Shown piece after piece: positions 1 through 8,166 of a stretch of DNA of 64,000 nt. The first letter of the stretch is position 1; each line of letters starts with the position of its first letter. The stretch is from positions 62,001 through 126,000 of the forward strand of contig CAYTPV010000010.1 in assembly GCA_964440115.1 (NCBI GenBank). Reading direction: 5' to 3'. Both the position numbers and the translations under genes were made by a program. This DNA is from JAEWWD01 sp964440115. Its GTDB lineage: Bacteria > Bacillota > Clostridia > Christensenellales > CAG-138. A model generated the notes under the pieces. It saw only the letters and a program-made list of their open reading frames with translations, had not been told where the DNA came from and did not search any database.

Positions 1-970
1 CTGCGGCGTTCTCCTGAATGTTGAAGTCCTTCACGAGCAGCGTGGGCAAATACGACGGGTCGTTCTTGGCTTTCTCTACGTCGTCCGCCAGCTGCTCAAG
101 GCTCTTGATTGTGCCCAAGCCCGGATTGGCCTTGGCCCATGCCGCCGGATCCGTCCATTCCTCACGCGCGTCCAGCTTGTACAATATGGGCAGCAGCCGC
201 AAGTCTGCAATGGAGCCAAGCGCCACGCCCTGCGCGTACGCAAACAGACTGTCGTAGATACCCTCCCGCGCAAATCCAGCCGTGGTGATGCTGCCGAATA
301 TGGGCTGCTTTCTCGCTTTCATGCCCTGACGCGTGACGTCGTACATGTTGCGGTCCTCGATGGCGTGCAGCTCGTCGCAGGAAACATAGTGGAGGTTTAG
401 GCCGTCCAGCGTTTTAGACTTGGATGCCAGCGCCTTCATGGTGCTGCTGGTCAGCTTGAACTCCATGCCGCCGACAATGGGTTTCACCAGCGCCGACAGG
501 TCGGGGTCCTGTTCGATGATTTTCCGGGCGGTCTTGTACACGATGGCTGCCTGGTCGTACTTGGTCGCAATGCTGACGCACTGTGCGCCGGCTTCACCGT
601 CCGCAACGAGCATGTATACCATGATGCATGCGGATAGCATGGACTTGCCGTTCTTGCGCGCGACCTGCAGCATATATTCCCGGAACCGCCGCACGCCGGT
701 GTCCCGCTCCAGCCAGCCGAACAGTGTTTGCACGAACGCCTTCTGCCAGAGATCCAGCACCACCAGCTGCCCGGCAAGGTCGCCCTCGAAGTGCCGGCAG
801 AATTGTTCAATGAATGTAATGGCGTGCTCGCCTGCTTCTGCGTCAAAAACAAAAGGAAATGCCTCTTCGTGCATTTCCCTGTCCAGCCGTTCATATATCG
901 CCCTAACCTCGGCGGATACGGTTTCTTTGCCGTTACGGATCCGGTCGAGGTATTCCTGAACCCAGGTCAT
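1..970 (-). CDS. terL: phage terminase large subunit (5' part, runs off the window)
   Basis: This is the ATPase/nuclease that packages phage DNA into the prohead. The reading frame starts at the ATG at 970 and is open to base 1, giving about 323 visible residues; the nuclease domain would lie outside the window. A Walker-A-like ARKNGKS (residues 104-110) and a Walker B ending in CDE (D199, E200) fit the Terminase_1 type ATPase, and the text around 190-250 (hydrophobic strand, DE, then a TTAG motor-coupling segment) is typical. The start forms an ATGA overlap with the stop of the small subunit gene, so the two are translationally coupled. It marks the left part of the window as the late/packaging end of a tailed-phage prophage. 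Confidence 0.95.
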   Translation of the reverse strand, partial: MTWVQEYLDRIRNGKETVSAEVRAIYERLDREMHEEAFPFVFDAEAGEHAITFIEQFCRHFEGDLAGQLVVLDLWQKAFVQTLFGWLERDTGVRRFREYMLQVARKNGKSMLSACIMVYMLVADGEAGAQCVSIATKYDQAAIVYKTARKIIEQDPDLSALVKPIVGGMEFKLTSSTMKALASKSKTLDGLNLHYVSCDELHAIEDRNMYDVTRQGMKARKQPIFGSITTAGFAREGIYDSLFAYAQGVALGSIADLRLLPILYKLDAREEWTDPAAWAKANPGLGTIKSLEQLADDVEKAKNDPSYLPTLLVKDFNIQENAA

Positions 971-1371
971 TTGGCAGTGCCGCCCTTACCGGCCTTTACG
1001 AACGCGGCGAGACGTTCGCCTGCCTTATCCAGCGCCGCGTCCTTTTTATCCGGCAGCAGGTCGGTCAGTTGCTTGATCACCGCCTGATAGTTCTTAACCA
1101 TGGTGTTGTAACCCTTAGCCGCGGGATTTTCGCGCTGGATGGTGTACTCGCCCTGCGGCATTTCTGTGATCACGCCGTTGTCAGTGATCTCCCGCTCGTA
1201 GTCAAGTAAGGTCACTAGCATGAATGCGGCGCGCTCGATAAGTCTGCGGCAGAGTGCAATCTGCTGTCGGGGAACGTCCTTCAATATCTTTTCAAGCCGC
1301 CGTTCCTCATGGAAGATCTTCTCGTCCCGTGGGAGCTCGTCCCAATTCTTGGGCAGGCCGGTGATTGCCAA
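967..1371 (-). CDS. terS: phage terminase small subunit
   Basis: A 134-residue protein directly upstream of, and overlapping by 4 bases, the large terminase gene. It is mostly charged helix and contains the segment NPAAKGYNTMVKNY followed by an IKQLTDLLP helix, which I associate with P27-type small terminase subunits of Firmicutes phages. Small subunits recognise the packaging site on phage DNA and feed it to the large subunit. The call rests on gene order plus that resemblance, because the sequence itself has no catalytic motif. The start has no rival nearby in frame with a better ribosome site. Confidence 0.8.
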   Translation of the reverse strand: MAITGLPKNWDELPRDEKIFHEERRLEKILKDVPRQQIALCRRLIERAAFMLVTLLDYEREITDNGVITEMPQGEYTIQRENPAAKGYNTMVKNYQAVIKQLTDLLPDKKDAALDKAGERLAAFVKAGKGGTAK

Positions 1372-1488
1372 GTCGCTTCACATCCTTTCAGGGGAGGGGG
1401 GTCGTATACGGAATTTCTCGCGTGTGCCGGCGTAGGTAGAAGCCGGTTCCCGGAGGCCCCGACCTTTCCCGAGGGGGTAGGGGGGGTG

Positions 1489-1779
1489 TCACAGCTGGAC
1501 AGGCTGACCGTTCGCGTCAAAACAAAAGCCGGAGGCGATGTCAGTCGCTCCGGCTGTTTCTTTCGTGTGGCAATCGTGGCACAGGCTTTCGAGATTGTAG
1601 AGTGCCAATGCTATGCGAGGGTCGTGGATGTTCTTGGGCGTCAGTTCCACCTTGTGGTGAACCTCGTTTGCGTGCCCGCCGCAGCGGTAGCAGGTAAACC
1701 CGTCCCGCCGCAGCGCTGCCTCCCGCGCGGCCCGCCAAGCTTTGCTTTTGTAGAATGCTTTCGCAAACGGTTGGGCCAT
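1489..1779 (-). CDS. HNH endonuclease, phage packaging-associated
   Basis: A 96-residue HNH nuclease. I place the start at the ATG at 1779 because GGAGGT lies six bases upstream; the frame is open further up but without a ribosome site. Zinc-holding pairs C30-x2-C33 and C67-x2-C70 frame the HNH core, with H41-H42, N62 and H71 in the expected order. Small HNH proteins beside terminases are common in cos-type phages, where they assist cleavage of packaged DNA. About 117 bases separate it from the terminase small subunit, and I see no gene in that gap. Confidence 0.9.
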   Translation of the reverse strand: MAQPFAKAFYKSKAWRAAREAALRRDGFTCYRCGGHANEVHHKVELTPKNIHDPRIALALYNLESLCHDCHTKETAGATDIASGFCFDANGQPVQL

Positions 1780-2054
1780 GTTTACCTCCGGGCCAAAAGA
1801 AGCGCCGTAAAAGCGCATATATCATTTCTAAAAATGAGAAATGAACCATATCGGACTGTGTACCATACTGTATGGCATAAGGGATTGGAAACCACTTGAG
1901 TAAAATTATGAATTACTAAGCCTATAAACAAAATATACCTAAATTTCAGCAAAATTTTCCCACATAACTGCAGAAATGACATATAAATATATTCTGCATC
2001 ATAAGTTTAGTTAACATGTCCAAGCAAGGGACAAGCAGATTGGAGGTGGGTTAC

Positions 2055-2264
2055 ATGAGAAGAAAGCGGCAGCGAAAAAGACAATGGCGACCATGTTGGA
2101 ATGATCTGTTAATCATCACAGCCATGATCGCCTTTGCCCTCTTGGTTGTATCCGTTTTATGGATTACCAAGGTTCCGGATAACTACCGATATACCATTAC
2201 GGCATCAATTGCAACAGAGACCGTAAGGGCGATATTTAAGAGAATATCCGGACGGAAACCCTAG
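2055..2264 (+). CDS. small basic single-span membrane protein, unknown
   Basis: A 69-residue protein with a highly basic N-terminus (MRRKRQRKRQWR) followed by one hydrophobic span (about residues 16-37) and a short polar tail. The ATG at 2055 is preferred over an upstream in-frame ATG because GGAGGT lies seven bases before it. It is transcribed against its phage neighbours, so it may be an independently expressed cargo gene. I do not recognise the family. The positive-inside rule predicts the basic N-terminus in the cytoplasm. Confidence 0.55.
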   Translation: MRRKRQRKRQWRPCWNDLLIITAMIAFALLVVSVLWITKVPDNYRYTITASIATETVRAIFKRISGRKP

Positions 2265-2366
2265 TACATTATATCACCTTTAGCTTCCAGTAAATGACCT
2301 CTCGACGTAATTACAATCAATTCGAGCAATCTTGCATGCCCGCTCGGGCATTATGCTGAGCGGGCA

Positions 2367-3125
2367 TTAACTTCGTAGACTACTTATTCGTTCTCGCGCC
2401 GCCGTGGCAATCGCTTCCACCATCTCAATCCCTATAGCCGAATACCCTTCCAAATGCGCCGCCTCAAGTGTGGAGCCTGAACCCGCGAACGGGTCGAGAA
2501 TCATGCCGCCCGGTTCGCAGATGCGCACCAGTTCCCGCAGCAGTGCCACGGGTTTCTCTGTTTGGTGAATCCGTTTTGCTGGTGATGGAGCAGGCACCCG
2601 GAAAGCGCCGGGCAGTACGGATACAGGCCGGTCGAGCGGCATATGGCCGTTACTTCCCCATGCGATGAATTCACACTGCGGTCGAAAACGGCCGCGCTGT
2701 GGGCGTGCGGTGGTCTTATCCCAGCTGAGCAAGCCACGCAGCTGCCATCCTGCCCATTGGATCGCATCCATCAAGCTGCCAACCTGACGCCAGTCCGAAA
2801 ACACGCAGATAGGCGCGCCGGGCTTACTGCACTGCCGCGCAAGCGTCATCCATTCCGCCATCCAGCTCGTCCAGCTGCGCTGGTCCTTACAGTCGCCCTC
2901 AAATTCCGGAGGATGAGGTTTACCATTTCGATCCACACCATACTTTTCATGCGTTGGGCGCTGCTTCTCTGACAGTGTCATGCCGCCGCTGCTATACGGT
3001 GGATCTGTGATGACCGCATCAAACATGCCCGCGTCGAATGTGCGTAGCAGCTGTAGTGCGTCGCCTTGGATAATCTTGAGCAATCTTACCCCCAGCAAAA
3101 AGAGCCTTTCGGCCCTTGTTTTCAT
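2367..3125 (-). CDS. phage DNA methyltransferase (adenine-N6 or cytosine-N4)
   Basis: An amino-methyltransferase of the class where the catalytic motif precedes the SAM motif: DPPY at residues 41-44 and DPFAGSG at 211-217 (beta-type order). The DPPY motif fits adenine-N6 or cytosine-N4 methylation of DNA, and the CxKP-like step (TEKPVALLREL) before the SAM loop is usual. No restriction enzyme gene is adjacent, so it is probably an orphan phage enzyme that protects phage DNA or alters host gene control. The start is uncertain: the ATG at 3125 has a weak ribosome site, whereas a TTG about 15 codons inside is preceded by GGGGGT and would give a protein starting just before LKIIQGDAL. Confidence 0.9.
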   Translation of the reverse strand: MKTRAERLFLLGVRLLKIIQGDALQLLRTFDAGMFDAVITDPPYSSGGMTLSEKQRPTHEKYGVDRNGKPHPPEFEGDCKDQRSWTSWMAEWMTLARQCSKPGAPICVFSDWRQVGSLMDAIQWAGWQLRGLLSWDKTTARPQRGRFRPQCEFIAWGSNGHMPLDRPVSVLPGAFRVPAPSPAKRIHQTEKPVALLRELVRICEPGGMILDPFAGSGSTLEAAHLEGYSAIGIEMVEAIATAARERISSLRS

Positions 3126-3255
3126 GGTGACATCTTAGCAGATTTGAAACTATTATTGACTAGTATAATAATGACGCTTAGCGGTTAATTGGAGACTGCT
3201 AACAAAGTGCTTATATATTGTGCATTTTCTAGCATAGCATTAGCGAAACATGATA

Positions 3256-3285
3256 TTGCGCTAAACGAAAAGATTATGGTATATT
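3256..3285 (+). promoter_or_regulatory. possible sigma-A promoter for the three-gene cargo island
   Basis: TTGCGC at 3256-3261 and TATATT at 3280-3285 are 18 bases apart, about 60 bases before the first gene of the island. The surrounding 3126-3348 spacer is very AT-rich, so chance matches are likely, but no better candidate is visible. Confidence 0.35.
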
Positions 3286-3348
3286 GTGTTAATAAGATTT
3301 ATTAATTCCATTTGTGTTTCATCTTACATTAGTCAAAAGGATATATAA

Positions 3349-4209
3349 ATGAATATTCAAAGTATCTACAAGACCATACACGAAATATTAATAACAATAT
3401 TTATAAAACATAAAAGCATTATAGATTTCGCAGTTTTAGGAAGCTCTTCGGGTAAATATGGGTGGAAGGATACTAGATTTTGTGACTTCGATATTTGGAT
3501 ATTTTGTCTTGACATTAACAATATAGAAACCAGTCTATTTCTTCAAGATTTGACTACCACAATATCTCAATCTATTGTTGATGTTTGTATTATCGCAGAA
3601 GCTGTCAACGGGCCATATAAACCAAGCATATGGAATACTAAAGAAATTGAGGTCCTCTTTTTACATTATCTTGTTGACGACAAAAAATCATATTCTAAAC
3701 GTACTATTTTTACTCAATTAAGTTGGAGCAAGTATGAAGCTTATAATGATAAACTTTTATTAAAAGACCTTTTTTCAAATCAACCCAAATACAAAGACTT
3801 ACTAAATTCAAATTGCGGAATTAATAGTGCCATTAAAACTATTCAGAATGGGATTATCTCGTATGAGTCACTAGACTTTTATGAATGTATATTTAATCAA
3901 AAAAACTATAATCATGAAACAACGCAGTTTATAGAATACTTAACACATACCGTAATGATGATTTCCAGAAACCGTTCAAGATTAGATCAACATACGGAAC
4001 CTGATAAATTAAATAATTATGACTTTTCACTATGGTATTGCTCAATTTACAATGATTCTACACCAATGCAAATTGAGGAATGCAAGTCAGGAATATCACA
4101 ATGTGGATATGGTTTTGTAAATGATATTAATGCTTTGAAAATTGTAGTTTTCGAGTGGTTGCATACGCTTAAAAATACAGTCGAAAGCGGAGTTTTATAT
4201 GAAGAATAA
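3349..4209 (+). CDS. nucleotidyltransferase-fold protein of a three-gene island
   Basis: A 286-residue protein, AT-rich in codon use, with AAGGA seven bases before its ATG. Residues 30-51 carry the polymerase-beta-type nucleotidyltransferase signature: a strand ending L-G31-S32, then after 13 residues D46-F-D48 followed by hydrophobics. A later strand LFLHYLVDD (104-111) could supply the third acidic residue. The rest is helical with no motif I recognise. Known families with this core add nucleotides to antibiotics, RNA, proteins or make signal nucleotides, and I cannot choose among them. It overlaps the next gene by 11 bases, and all three genes of the island are coupled. Confidence 0.75.
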   Translation: MNIQSIYKTIHEILITIFIKHKSIIDFAVLGSSSGKYGWKDTRFCDFDIWIFCLDINNIETSLFLQDLTTTISQSIVDVCIIAEAVNGPYKPSIWNTKEIEVLFLHYLVDDKKSYSKRTIFTQLSWSKYEAYNDKLLLKDLFSNQPKYKDLLNSNCGINSAIKTIQNGIISYESLDFYECIFNQKNYNHETTQFIEYLTHTVMMISRNRSRLDQHTEPDKLNNYDFSLWYCSIYNDSTPMQIEECKSGISQCGYGFVNDINALKIVVFEWLHTLKNTVESGVLYEE

Positions 4210-4888
4210 ATGGACAATACCTTTCATTTCATATGGATTGGCAATTATTTCTTTTCTCGGATCAGATTTTCTTTGGGGACTCTTGAAATTGTCTGATGGT
4301 CTCAAACTACCATTTTCAATTGGTATGCCAATAGTTTTTTTGTTAATAGGACATTTCATTAGTACAATAGAAATCGAGACATCCATAGATACTAAGATTG
4401 ATAAGCTAGTTAAGATGCCTGGAAATAACGTAATAAATATACTTCCCAATGCAGATGAAGCGCTAAATTACTTATCTCAAAAACTAGCGGATGCCCGGTT
4501 TGTTAGAAACACAAGAATTCCTTCTGGTTATTCCATACAGTATGCCTCAGCTAACGCAAAAAAATATGTCGTGGCCACAGAGAAATTGCTAAATAAAAAA
4601 GACACAGTTTTTAGAGATATTATAATTGACGCTGGGAAAAAATATGCTCAAGATCTATTAATGTTATCTCAGACGAATAGTAGTTCATATATATATCGAA
4701 TTATTGAGCCCCCCCATAAGGGTTTTATTAATTTCATTATTATAACTGATAAACATGACACTACTGAAGTGGTTTTTGGTTGGGTGGTGTCAGAGGCAAG
4801 GGGATATGCTGAGAAGTGTTTTATTTCACAGAATAATGAAATAGTATCATTATTTGAAACAGTCTTTGAGGAGTTATGGCGGCAATGA
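4199..4888 (+). CDS. two-helix membrane protein with cytoplasmic PLD-like sensor domain
   Basis: A 229-residue protein beginning inside the end of the previous gene, with GGAG seven bases before its ATG. Two hydrophobic spans (about 5-27 and 37-56) are followed by a soluble domain of about 165 residues. That domain runs through a helix with VRNTRI, several short strands (YRIIEPP, FINFIIITDK, TEVVFGWVV) and a final helix SLFETVFEELW. This pattern resembles phospholipase-D-like regulatory domains that lack the catalytic HKD motif, but I hold that loosely. No HKD or other catalytic triad is visible. The placement between a nucleotidyltransferase and a methyltransferase suggests a membrane effector or sensor. 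Confidence 0.65.
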   Translation: MKNKWTIPFISYGLAIISFLGSDFLWGLLKLSDGLKLPFSIGMPIVFLLIGHFISTIEIETSIDTKIDKLVKMPGNNVINILPNADEALNYLSQKLADARFVRNTRIPSGYSIQYASANAKKYVVATEKLLNKKDTVFRDIIIDAGKKYAQDLLMLSQTNSSSYIYRIIEPPHKGFINFIIITDKHDTTEVVFGWVVSEARGYAEKCFISQNNEIVSLFETVFEELWRQ

Positions 4889-5568
4889 ATTATCATCATC
4901 CAGATTGGTATTACAGTTTGTATAATGATTTATTTAATTGGAGTAGAAATAACGAAAAGATAGTTAGTATTATTAATGAGAATAGAAGAATAAATAGTAG
5001 TGTAATTGAAGAAATTGGTTCGGGAACAGGTAGTTTCATTGATGCCATATTAATACATGCCCCTAGATTGGTTTTTTGCACAGATATTGATTGTATATCC
5101 ATTCGGCTATTGAAAGAAAAATATAACGAAATCTCTAATATTAAGATCATACACCAAGACGGCTTTACAAGTGTAATAAAATCAGATATTATCGTTTGTT
5201 TGTATAGTATAATACAACAAACATATGAAATTAGCACACTGAAGAAGAGAATTGATAATTTATTAGAAAGAGCAAAATCTAATAGAACGACACTTTTTAT
5301 CGAAATAATCGATACTAGCATCCATAAACCACACGGGAATCTAAGGATTTATTCCCGCGAAAATGATTATGTAGACATCGCAAGTACTCCTATGAAGAAT
5401 GGAATAAGAATATTGTACACTGGTGAAATCTGTGGACAACAAATTGAATATTGTGTTCCAATTCATCAATGTCCAACAGAACTGTTTTTAAAACCTGACA
5501 CTTCATTAAGTATTTATTCTTTAAATGAGTCTCATCGAAAGAAGTTAATCTGTGTCGATTGTAGATAA
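4885..5568 (+). CDS. class I SAM-dependent methyltransferase of the three-gene island
   Basis: A 227-residue protein starting at the ATG at 4885, which forms an ATGA overlap with the stop of the membrane-protein gene; an in-frame ATG nine bases earlier is too close to the GAGGAG ribosome site. The SAM-binding loop EIGSGTG (about residues 42-48), the acidic TDID at the end of strand 2 and a later D-I-I-V-C-L strand define a Rossmann-type methyltransferase. No DNA- or RNA-specific motif (DPPY, PC) is present, so a small-molecule or protein substrate is more likely. Its 3' end overlaps the convergent phage regulator gene by 24 bases, which suggests that the island was inserted tightly. Confidence 0.8.
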   Translation: MNYHHPDWYYSLYNDLFNWSRNNEKIVSIINENRRINSSVIEEIGSGTGSFIDAILIHAPRLVFCTDIDCISIRLLKEKYNEISNIKIIHQDGFTSVIKSDIIVCLYSIIQQTYEISTLKKRIDNLLERAKSNRTTLFIEIIDTSIHKPHGNLRIYSRENDYVDIASTPMKNGIRILYTGEICGQQIEYCVPIHQCPTELFLKPDTSLSIYSLNESHRKKLICVDCR

Positions 5569-5982
5569 TTTGTCGATTAAAGCTAACCTCTTCAATATTG
5601 CCACCGCCTCACGATGAAGCGTATAGCAATGCGGTTCGCTGTAGTTGAGCTCCTTGGCAACATCCTTCCATTCGCGGCCGTCGATGTACCGCAGCCGCAT
5701 GACGTCCTCGTGCCGCCGCGGGAGCTGGCGCAGATAGCCATCGACTTCCACGATCAGCTCCATGGCCGCGATCAGCTCCGTTGCATATAGCCGCTCGAAT
5801 ACAGTGATTTTGTCAAGCTGCTCCTCCAAGTAGTCGGTTTCAGCGGTACTGCGAGGCGTCTTGCGCAGCACGCTGGTGGTGCGCTCCGTTGCGCTGTGCA
5901 GGGCCATCAACTGCATATCAATCAACCGCGTCCGCTGTATCGTGCTATATATGTCCTGCAGCTTTTCCATAATCACTGGCAA
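5545..5982 (-). CDS. ArpU/sigma-70 region-4-like phage late regulator
   Basis: A 145-residue protein with a long helical N-terminus and a C-terminal sigma region-4-like helix-turn-helix (LPRRHEDVMRLRYIDG, then WKDVAKELNYSEPHCYTLHREAV). Proteins of this type in Firmicutes prophages sit between the replication genes and the terminases and are thought to switch on late genes, like ArpU. An internal Met at residue 5 is an alternative start. It is the first gene after the replication module and reads in the same direction as the packaging genes, which fits the role. Its 3' end runs 24 bases into the oppositely oriented methyltransferase gene. Confidence 0.8.
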   Translation of the reverse strand: MPVIMEKLQDIYSTIQRTRLIDMQLMALHSATERTTSVLRKTPRSTAETDYLEEQLDKITVFERLYATELIAAMELIVEVDGYLRQLPRRHEDVMRLRYIDGREWKDVAKELNYSEPHCYTLHREAVAILKRLALIDKLSTIDTD

Positions 5983-6055
5983 TATCCCCCTGATTTTGGT
6001 ATAATGAAGTTACCTTAACGCCCAAAATACAAGGGTTTGCCTGTTTAGGCCATCG

Positions 6056-6083
6056 AACGGTCAAGGTTCCAGCCTTGGCCGTT
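6056..6083. other. 11-bp-stem hairpin downstream of the replication gene
   Basis: An inverted repeat AACGGTCAAGG / CCTTGGCCGTT with a six-base loop lies between the replication gene and the ArpU-like gene. It lacks a clear U-run, so it may be an RNA-stability or weak termination element rather than a full terminator. Confidence 0.5.
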
Positions 6084-6092
6084 CTGTGCATT

Positions 6093-6887
6093 CTACACCT
6101 TCCCCGCCGCGTGGTCAAATTGGTACTGCGCCACGTCGACATCGTCCTTGGTCTTTATCCCCTGTCGCCGCCAGTCCGTCAGTACTGCGCCCATATACCC
6201 AAGCGGATTTGTCGCACCGGAAGCCGCAGCAAGCCGCATTGCCGCCTCGATAACCCGCATTTGCATGCCGTAAATGTCGACAAACTCGTGCGCCCAGCGC
6301 TCGAGCGTTTCCATCTGCGCCGGTACAGGCTGCCGCCCGAATACTGCTTGCCATGCGTTAGCAAGTCCTCGCGCGCGCACGCCCGCGTTATCCCGATCAT
6401 CAGCAACATCATTCACGAGATATATGCTTTTCTCTTCTTTAGTCTCCTTTTCTTTACTTTGTGGTGTTTCCTCCCCGGTAAACTCGGGTTTATCCGCCAG
6501 TAAACTATGGTTTTCCGGTACCTTATTGTTTTTGCGGCCGCTGTCGGTGCATGCCTTCTCGTACCGAGCCTGTATGCCGCGTGAAGTCAGGATGCCGTAT
6601 TGCCGGTATATGCCCTCATGGAAAAACCCACTGCGCAGTAATTCCTCCACTACGCCCATGACGGTGGGGAACAGTTCCCTCTCCCCCACCTGCCGGGCAA
6701 TGGAGCGCGCGACATCCTCGCTAAAGGCCGTCGCGTACCCCTCCCGATAGATGCGGCACAGCAGCCGCATCAGTATTCCATCCCCCACCGGCCCGAATTT
6801 CGACGTCACCGTTTCGACCTTGGGATCATTGAAAATATCGACATCCACGGGGAAATAGTCCAATCCTACCTTTTGCGGTCTTGCCAT
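6093..6887 (-). CDS. phage replication protein, Lin1244/DUF4373 N-domain plus DnaD-like C-domain
   Basis: A 264-residue protein. I place the start at the ATG at 6887, eight bases after AGGAGG; the longer frame upstream has no ribosome site. The N-terminus (MARPQKVGLDYFPVDVDIFNDPKV) is the typical opening of DUF4373 winged-helix replication initiator proteins. After a charged, low-complexity linker the C-terminal 80 residues (LANAWQAVFGRQPVPAQ, then a helix ending NPLGYMGAVLTDWRRQGI) match the DnaD/DnaB_2 helicase-loader domain. Such proteins open the origin and recruit helicase for phage or plasmid replication. The palindromic repeats just upstream could be part of its origin or promoter. Confidence 0.85.
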   Translation of the reverse strand: MARPQKVGLDYFPVDVDIFNDPKVETVTSKFGPVGDGILMRLLCRIYREGYATAFSEDVARSIARQVGERELFPTVMGVVEELLRSGFFHEGIYRQYGILTSRGIQARYEKACTDSGRKNNKVPENHSLLADKPEFTGEETPQSKEKETKEEKSIYLVNDVADDRDNAGVRARGLANAWQAVFGRQPVPAQMETLERWAHEFVDIYGMQMRVIEAAMRLAAASGATNPLGYMGAVLTDWRRQGIKTKDDVDVAQYQFDHAAGKV

Positions 6888-6930
6888 CTCTTTGCCCTCC
6901 TGAAAATGATATAGGAAACAAAACCCGCGC

Positions 6931-6979
6931 CAGTGCCAACTTGGCACAGGTTTCTTATCTCAGTGCCAACTTGGCACAG
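6931..6979. repeat. two identical 19-bp palindromic repeats, 30 bp apart (operator, origin iteron or parC)
   Basis: CAGTGCCAACTTGGCACAG occurs at 6931-6949 and again at 6961-6979. Each copy holds perfect 7-bp arms GTGCCAA / TTGGCAC around one base. They lie between the ParR-like gene and the replication gene, upstream of the latter. Binding by ParR or by the replication protein, on the same helix face at a period of about three turns, is plausible. Confidence 0.85.
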
Positions 6980-6982
6980 CTA

Positions 6983-7294
6983 TTACAAAAGCCCCGCTAC
7001 ATCGTAAACATCATCCGGCACGGCGGGCGCGCCGGGCATGCTCCCCTCTTCATGCTGCGGTATTGAAGCCGAGAATTCCAGCAGCACCTCTCGCATGGCT
7101 GCCTTGATGGCTGCCGTATCCATGACAGCAGGCGCGTTAAGCTCTGTCAGCCTTTCTACGATAAATCTATTGCGTTGCCCGCCCGGCAACTCCTGCAGCT
7201 CCCGGGCAAGCTCATTCTGCTGAGGATCCCGCAAATCAAGCCGGAATTGGAATCGGACAGTCAGATTGCCTTCAGCAGATCCCGTTCCAGCCAC
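6983..7294 (-). CDS. ParR-like ribbon-helix-helix partner of the actin-like protein
   Basis: A 103-residue protein beginning at a GTG with GGGGG eight bases upstream, overlapping the end of the ParM-like gene by 34 bases. The segment LTVRFQFRLDLRDPQQNELARELQEL, with QRNRFIVERL after it, reads as a ribbon-helix-helix DNA-binding domain, followed by a helical, acidic tail. In ParMRC systems the small adaptor ParR binds repeats in parC and caps the ParM filament. Here the pair of palindromes immediately after this gene would be its natural target. The call depends on gene order and the RHH resemblance. Confidence 0.7.
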   Translation of the reverse strand: MAGTGSAEGNLTVRFQFRLDLRDPQQNELARELQELPGGQRNRFIVERLTELNAPAVMDTAAIKAAMREVLLEFSASIPQHEEGSMPGAPAVPDDVYDVAGLL

Positions 7295-8166
7295 TGCTTG
7301 TACCCCCTTGCATTGGCATACTTGTCCAGCATACCGACCACGTACATGCGCGCCCGCAGCTCCGCCTCCAGCAATTCCGCGCCGCCGCCGATCAGCACGA
7401 TGGGCGTGGCAACGTCGATCTCATGCTCACGCAGCATATTGGCAAGATCCCGCACGTATTCCGCGCGCACCTGGTTAAGTACGTCCGTGACTTCCTGTTT
7501 ACGCAGGTGTTCCACCTTGCCGCCGGACATAGCCGTAGCGAGCTGTATTTCCGTCAGGCGAATATCCAGCCGCGCCAATTCATCTGCCGCGCGCCGCAGC
7601 AGCATAATGGTGCCGGTGAGCAGGCTCTTGGTGCTTCCCGCCTGCAGGCGGCCCCGGTATGTTTGGAAGATATCAATTGTGTATCCGCCGATGTCCAGAA
7701 AGGAAATGTTCTCGTAGCGTGCAAAATCGTTAAACGACTGGAGGTACGCCGCATACCCTTGAGGATATACGTTTACCGCCGCGATACGCGCTGCGTACTC
7801 GATGCCGCGCCAGATGAAATGAAAACCCTTTGGCTTGTGAAGGTATTCTTTGAATTTGTCCTTGAATGTGCTGTAGGCTGAGAGGGGAAGGCCGACGCCG
7901 AGCGCGAACTCTTCCTCTTGCACATTGGCCAGCTGCATGGCATGCCCGAGCGCCGGCATGGTCAGGATCAGCGCCGCCTCGTCCGTGCACTTATCGTACT
8001 GCACCGCAAACCGTCGCGTGCCGATGCTGTAATACTTCCCGGCGTACTCCAGCAGATCCGTATCAGAAACGGGACGTACTGTCGAGACGGTATATCCCGA
8101 TGGATATATCAACCCGTTGCTGCTCTTGGTGTTGTAATTGCCGTGATCGATGCCAATACTAAGCAT
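7261..8166 (-). CDS. parM: ParM/StbA-family actin-like ATPase
   Basis: A 301-residue actin-fold ATPase. The phosphate-1 loop (IGIDHGNYNTKS, residues 4-15), phosphate-2 loop (FLDIGGYTIDIF) and adenosine motif (IVLIGGGAELLE) are all in order. ParM proteins form filaments that push copies of low-copy plasmids apart. Finding it inside an integrase-bearing prophage suggests an episomal stage, or use of the filament to position phage DNA in the cell. Its start overlaps the end of the upstream 98-residue gene by 8 bases and its end overlaps the ParR-like gene, so the three are one translational unit. Confidence 0.9.
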   Translation of the reverse strand: MLSIGIDHGNYNTKSSNGLIYPSGYTVSTVRPVSDTDLLEYAGKYYSIGTRRFAVQYDKCTDEAALILTMPALGHAMQLANVQEEEFALGVGLPLSAYSTFKDKFKEYLHKPKGFHFIWRGIEYAARIAAVNVYPQGYAAYLQSFNDFARYENISFLDIGGYTIDIFQTYRGRLQAGSTKSLLTGTIMLLRRAADELARLDIRLTEIQLATAMSGGKVEHLRKQEVTDVLNQVRAEYVRDLANMLREHEIDVATPIVLIGGGAELLEAELRARMYVVGMLDKYANARGYKQWLERDLLKAI

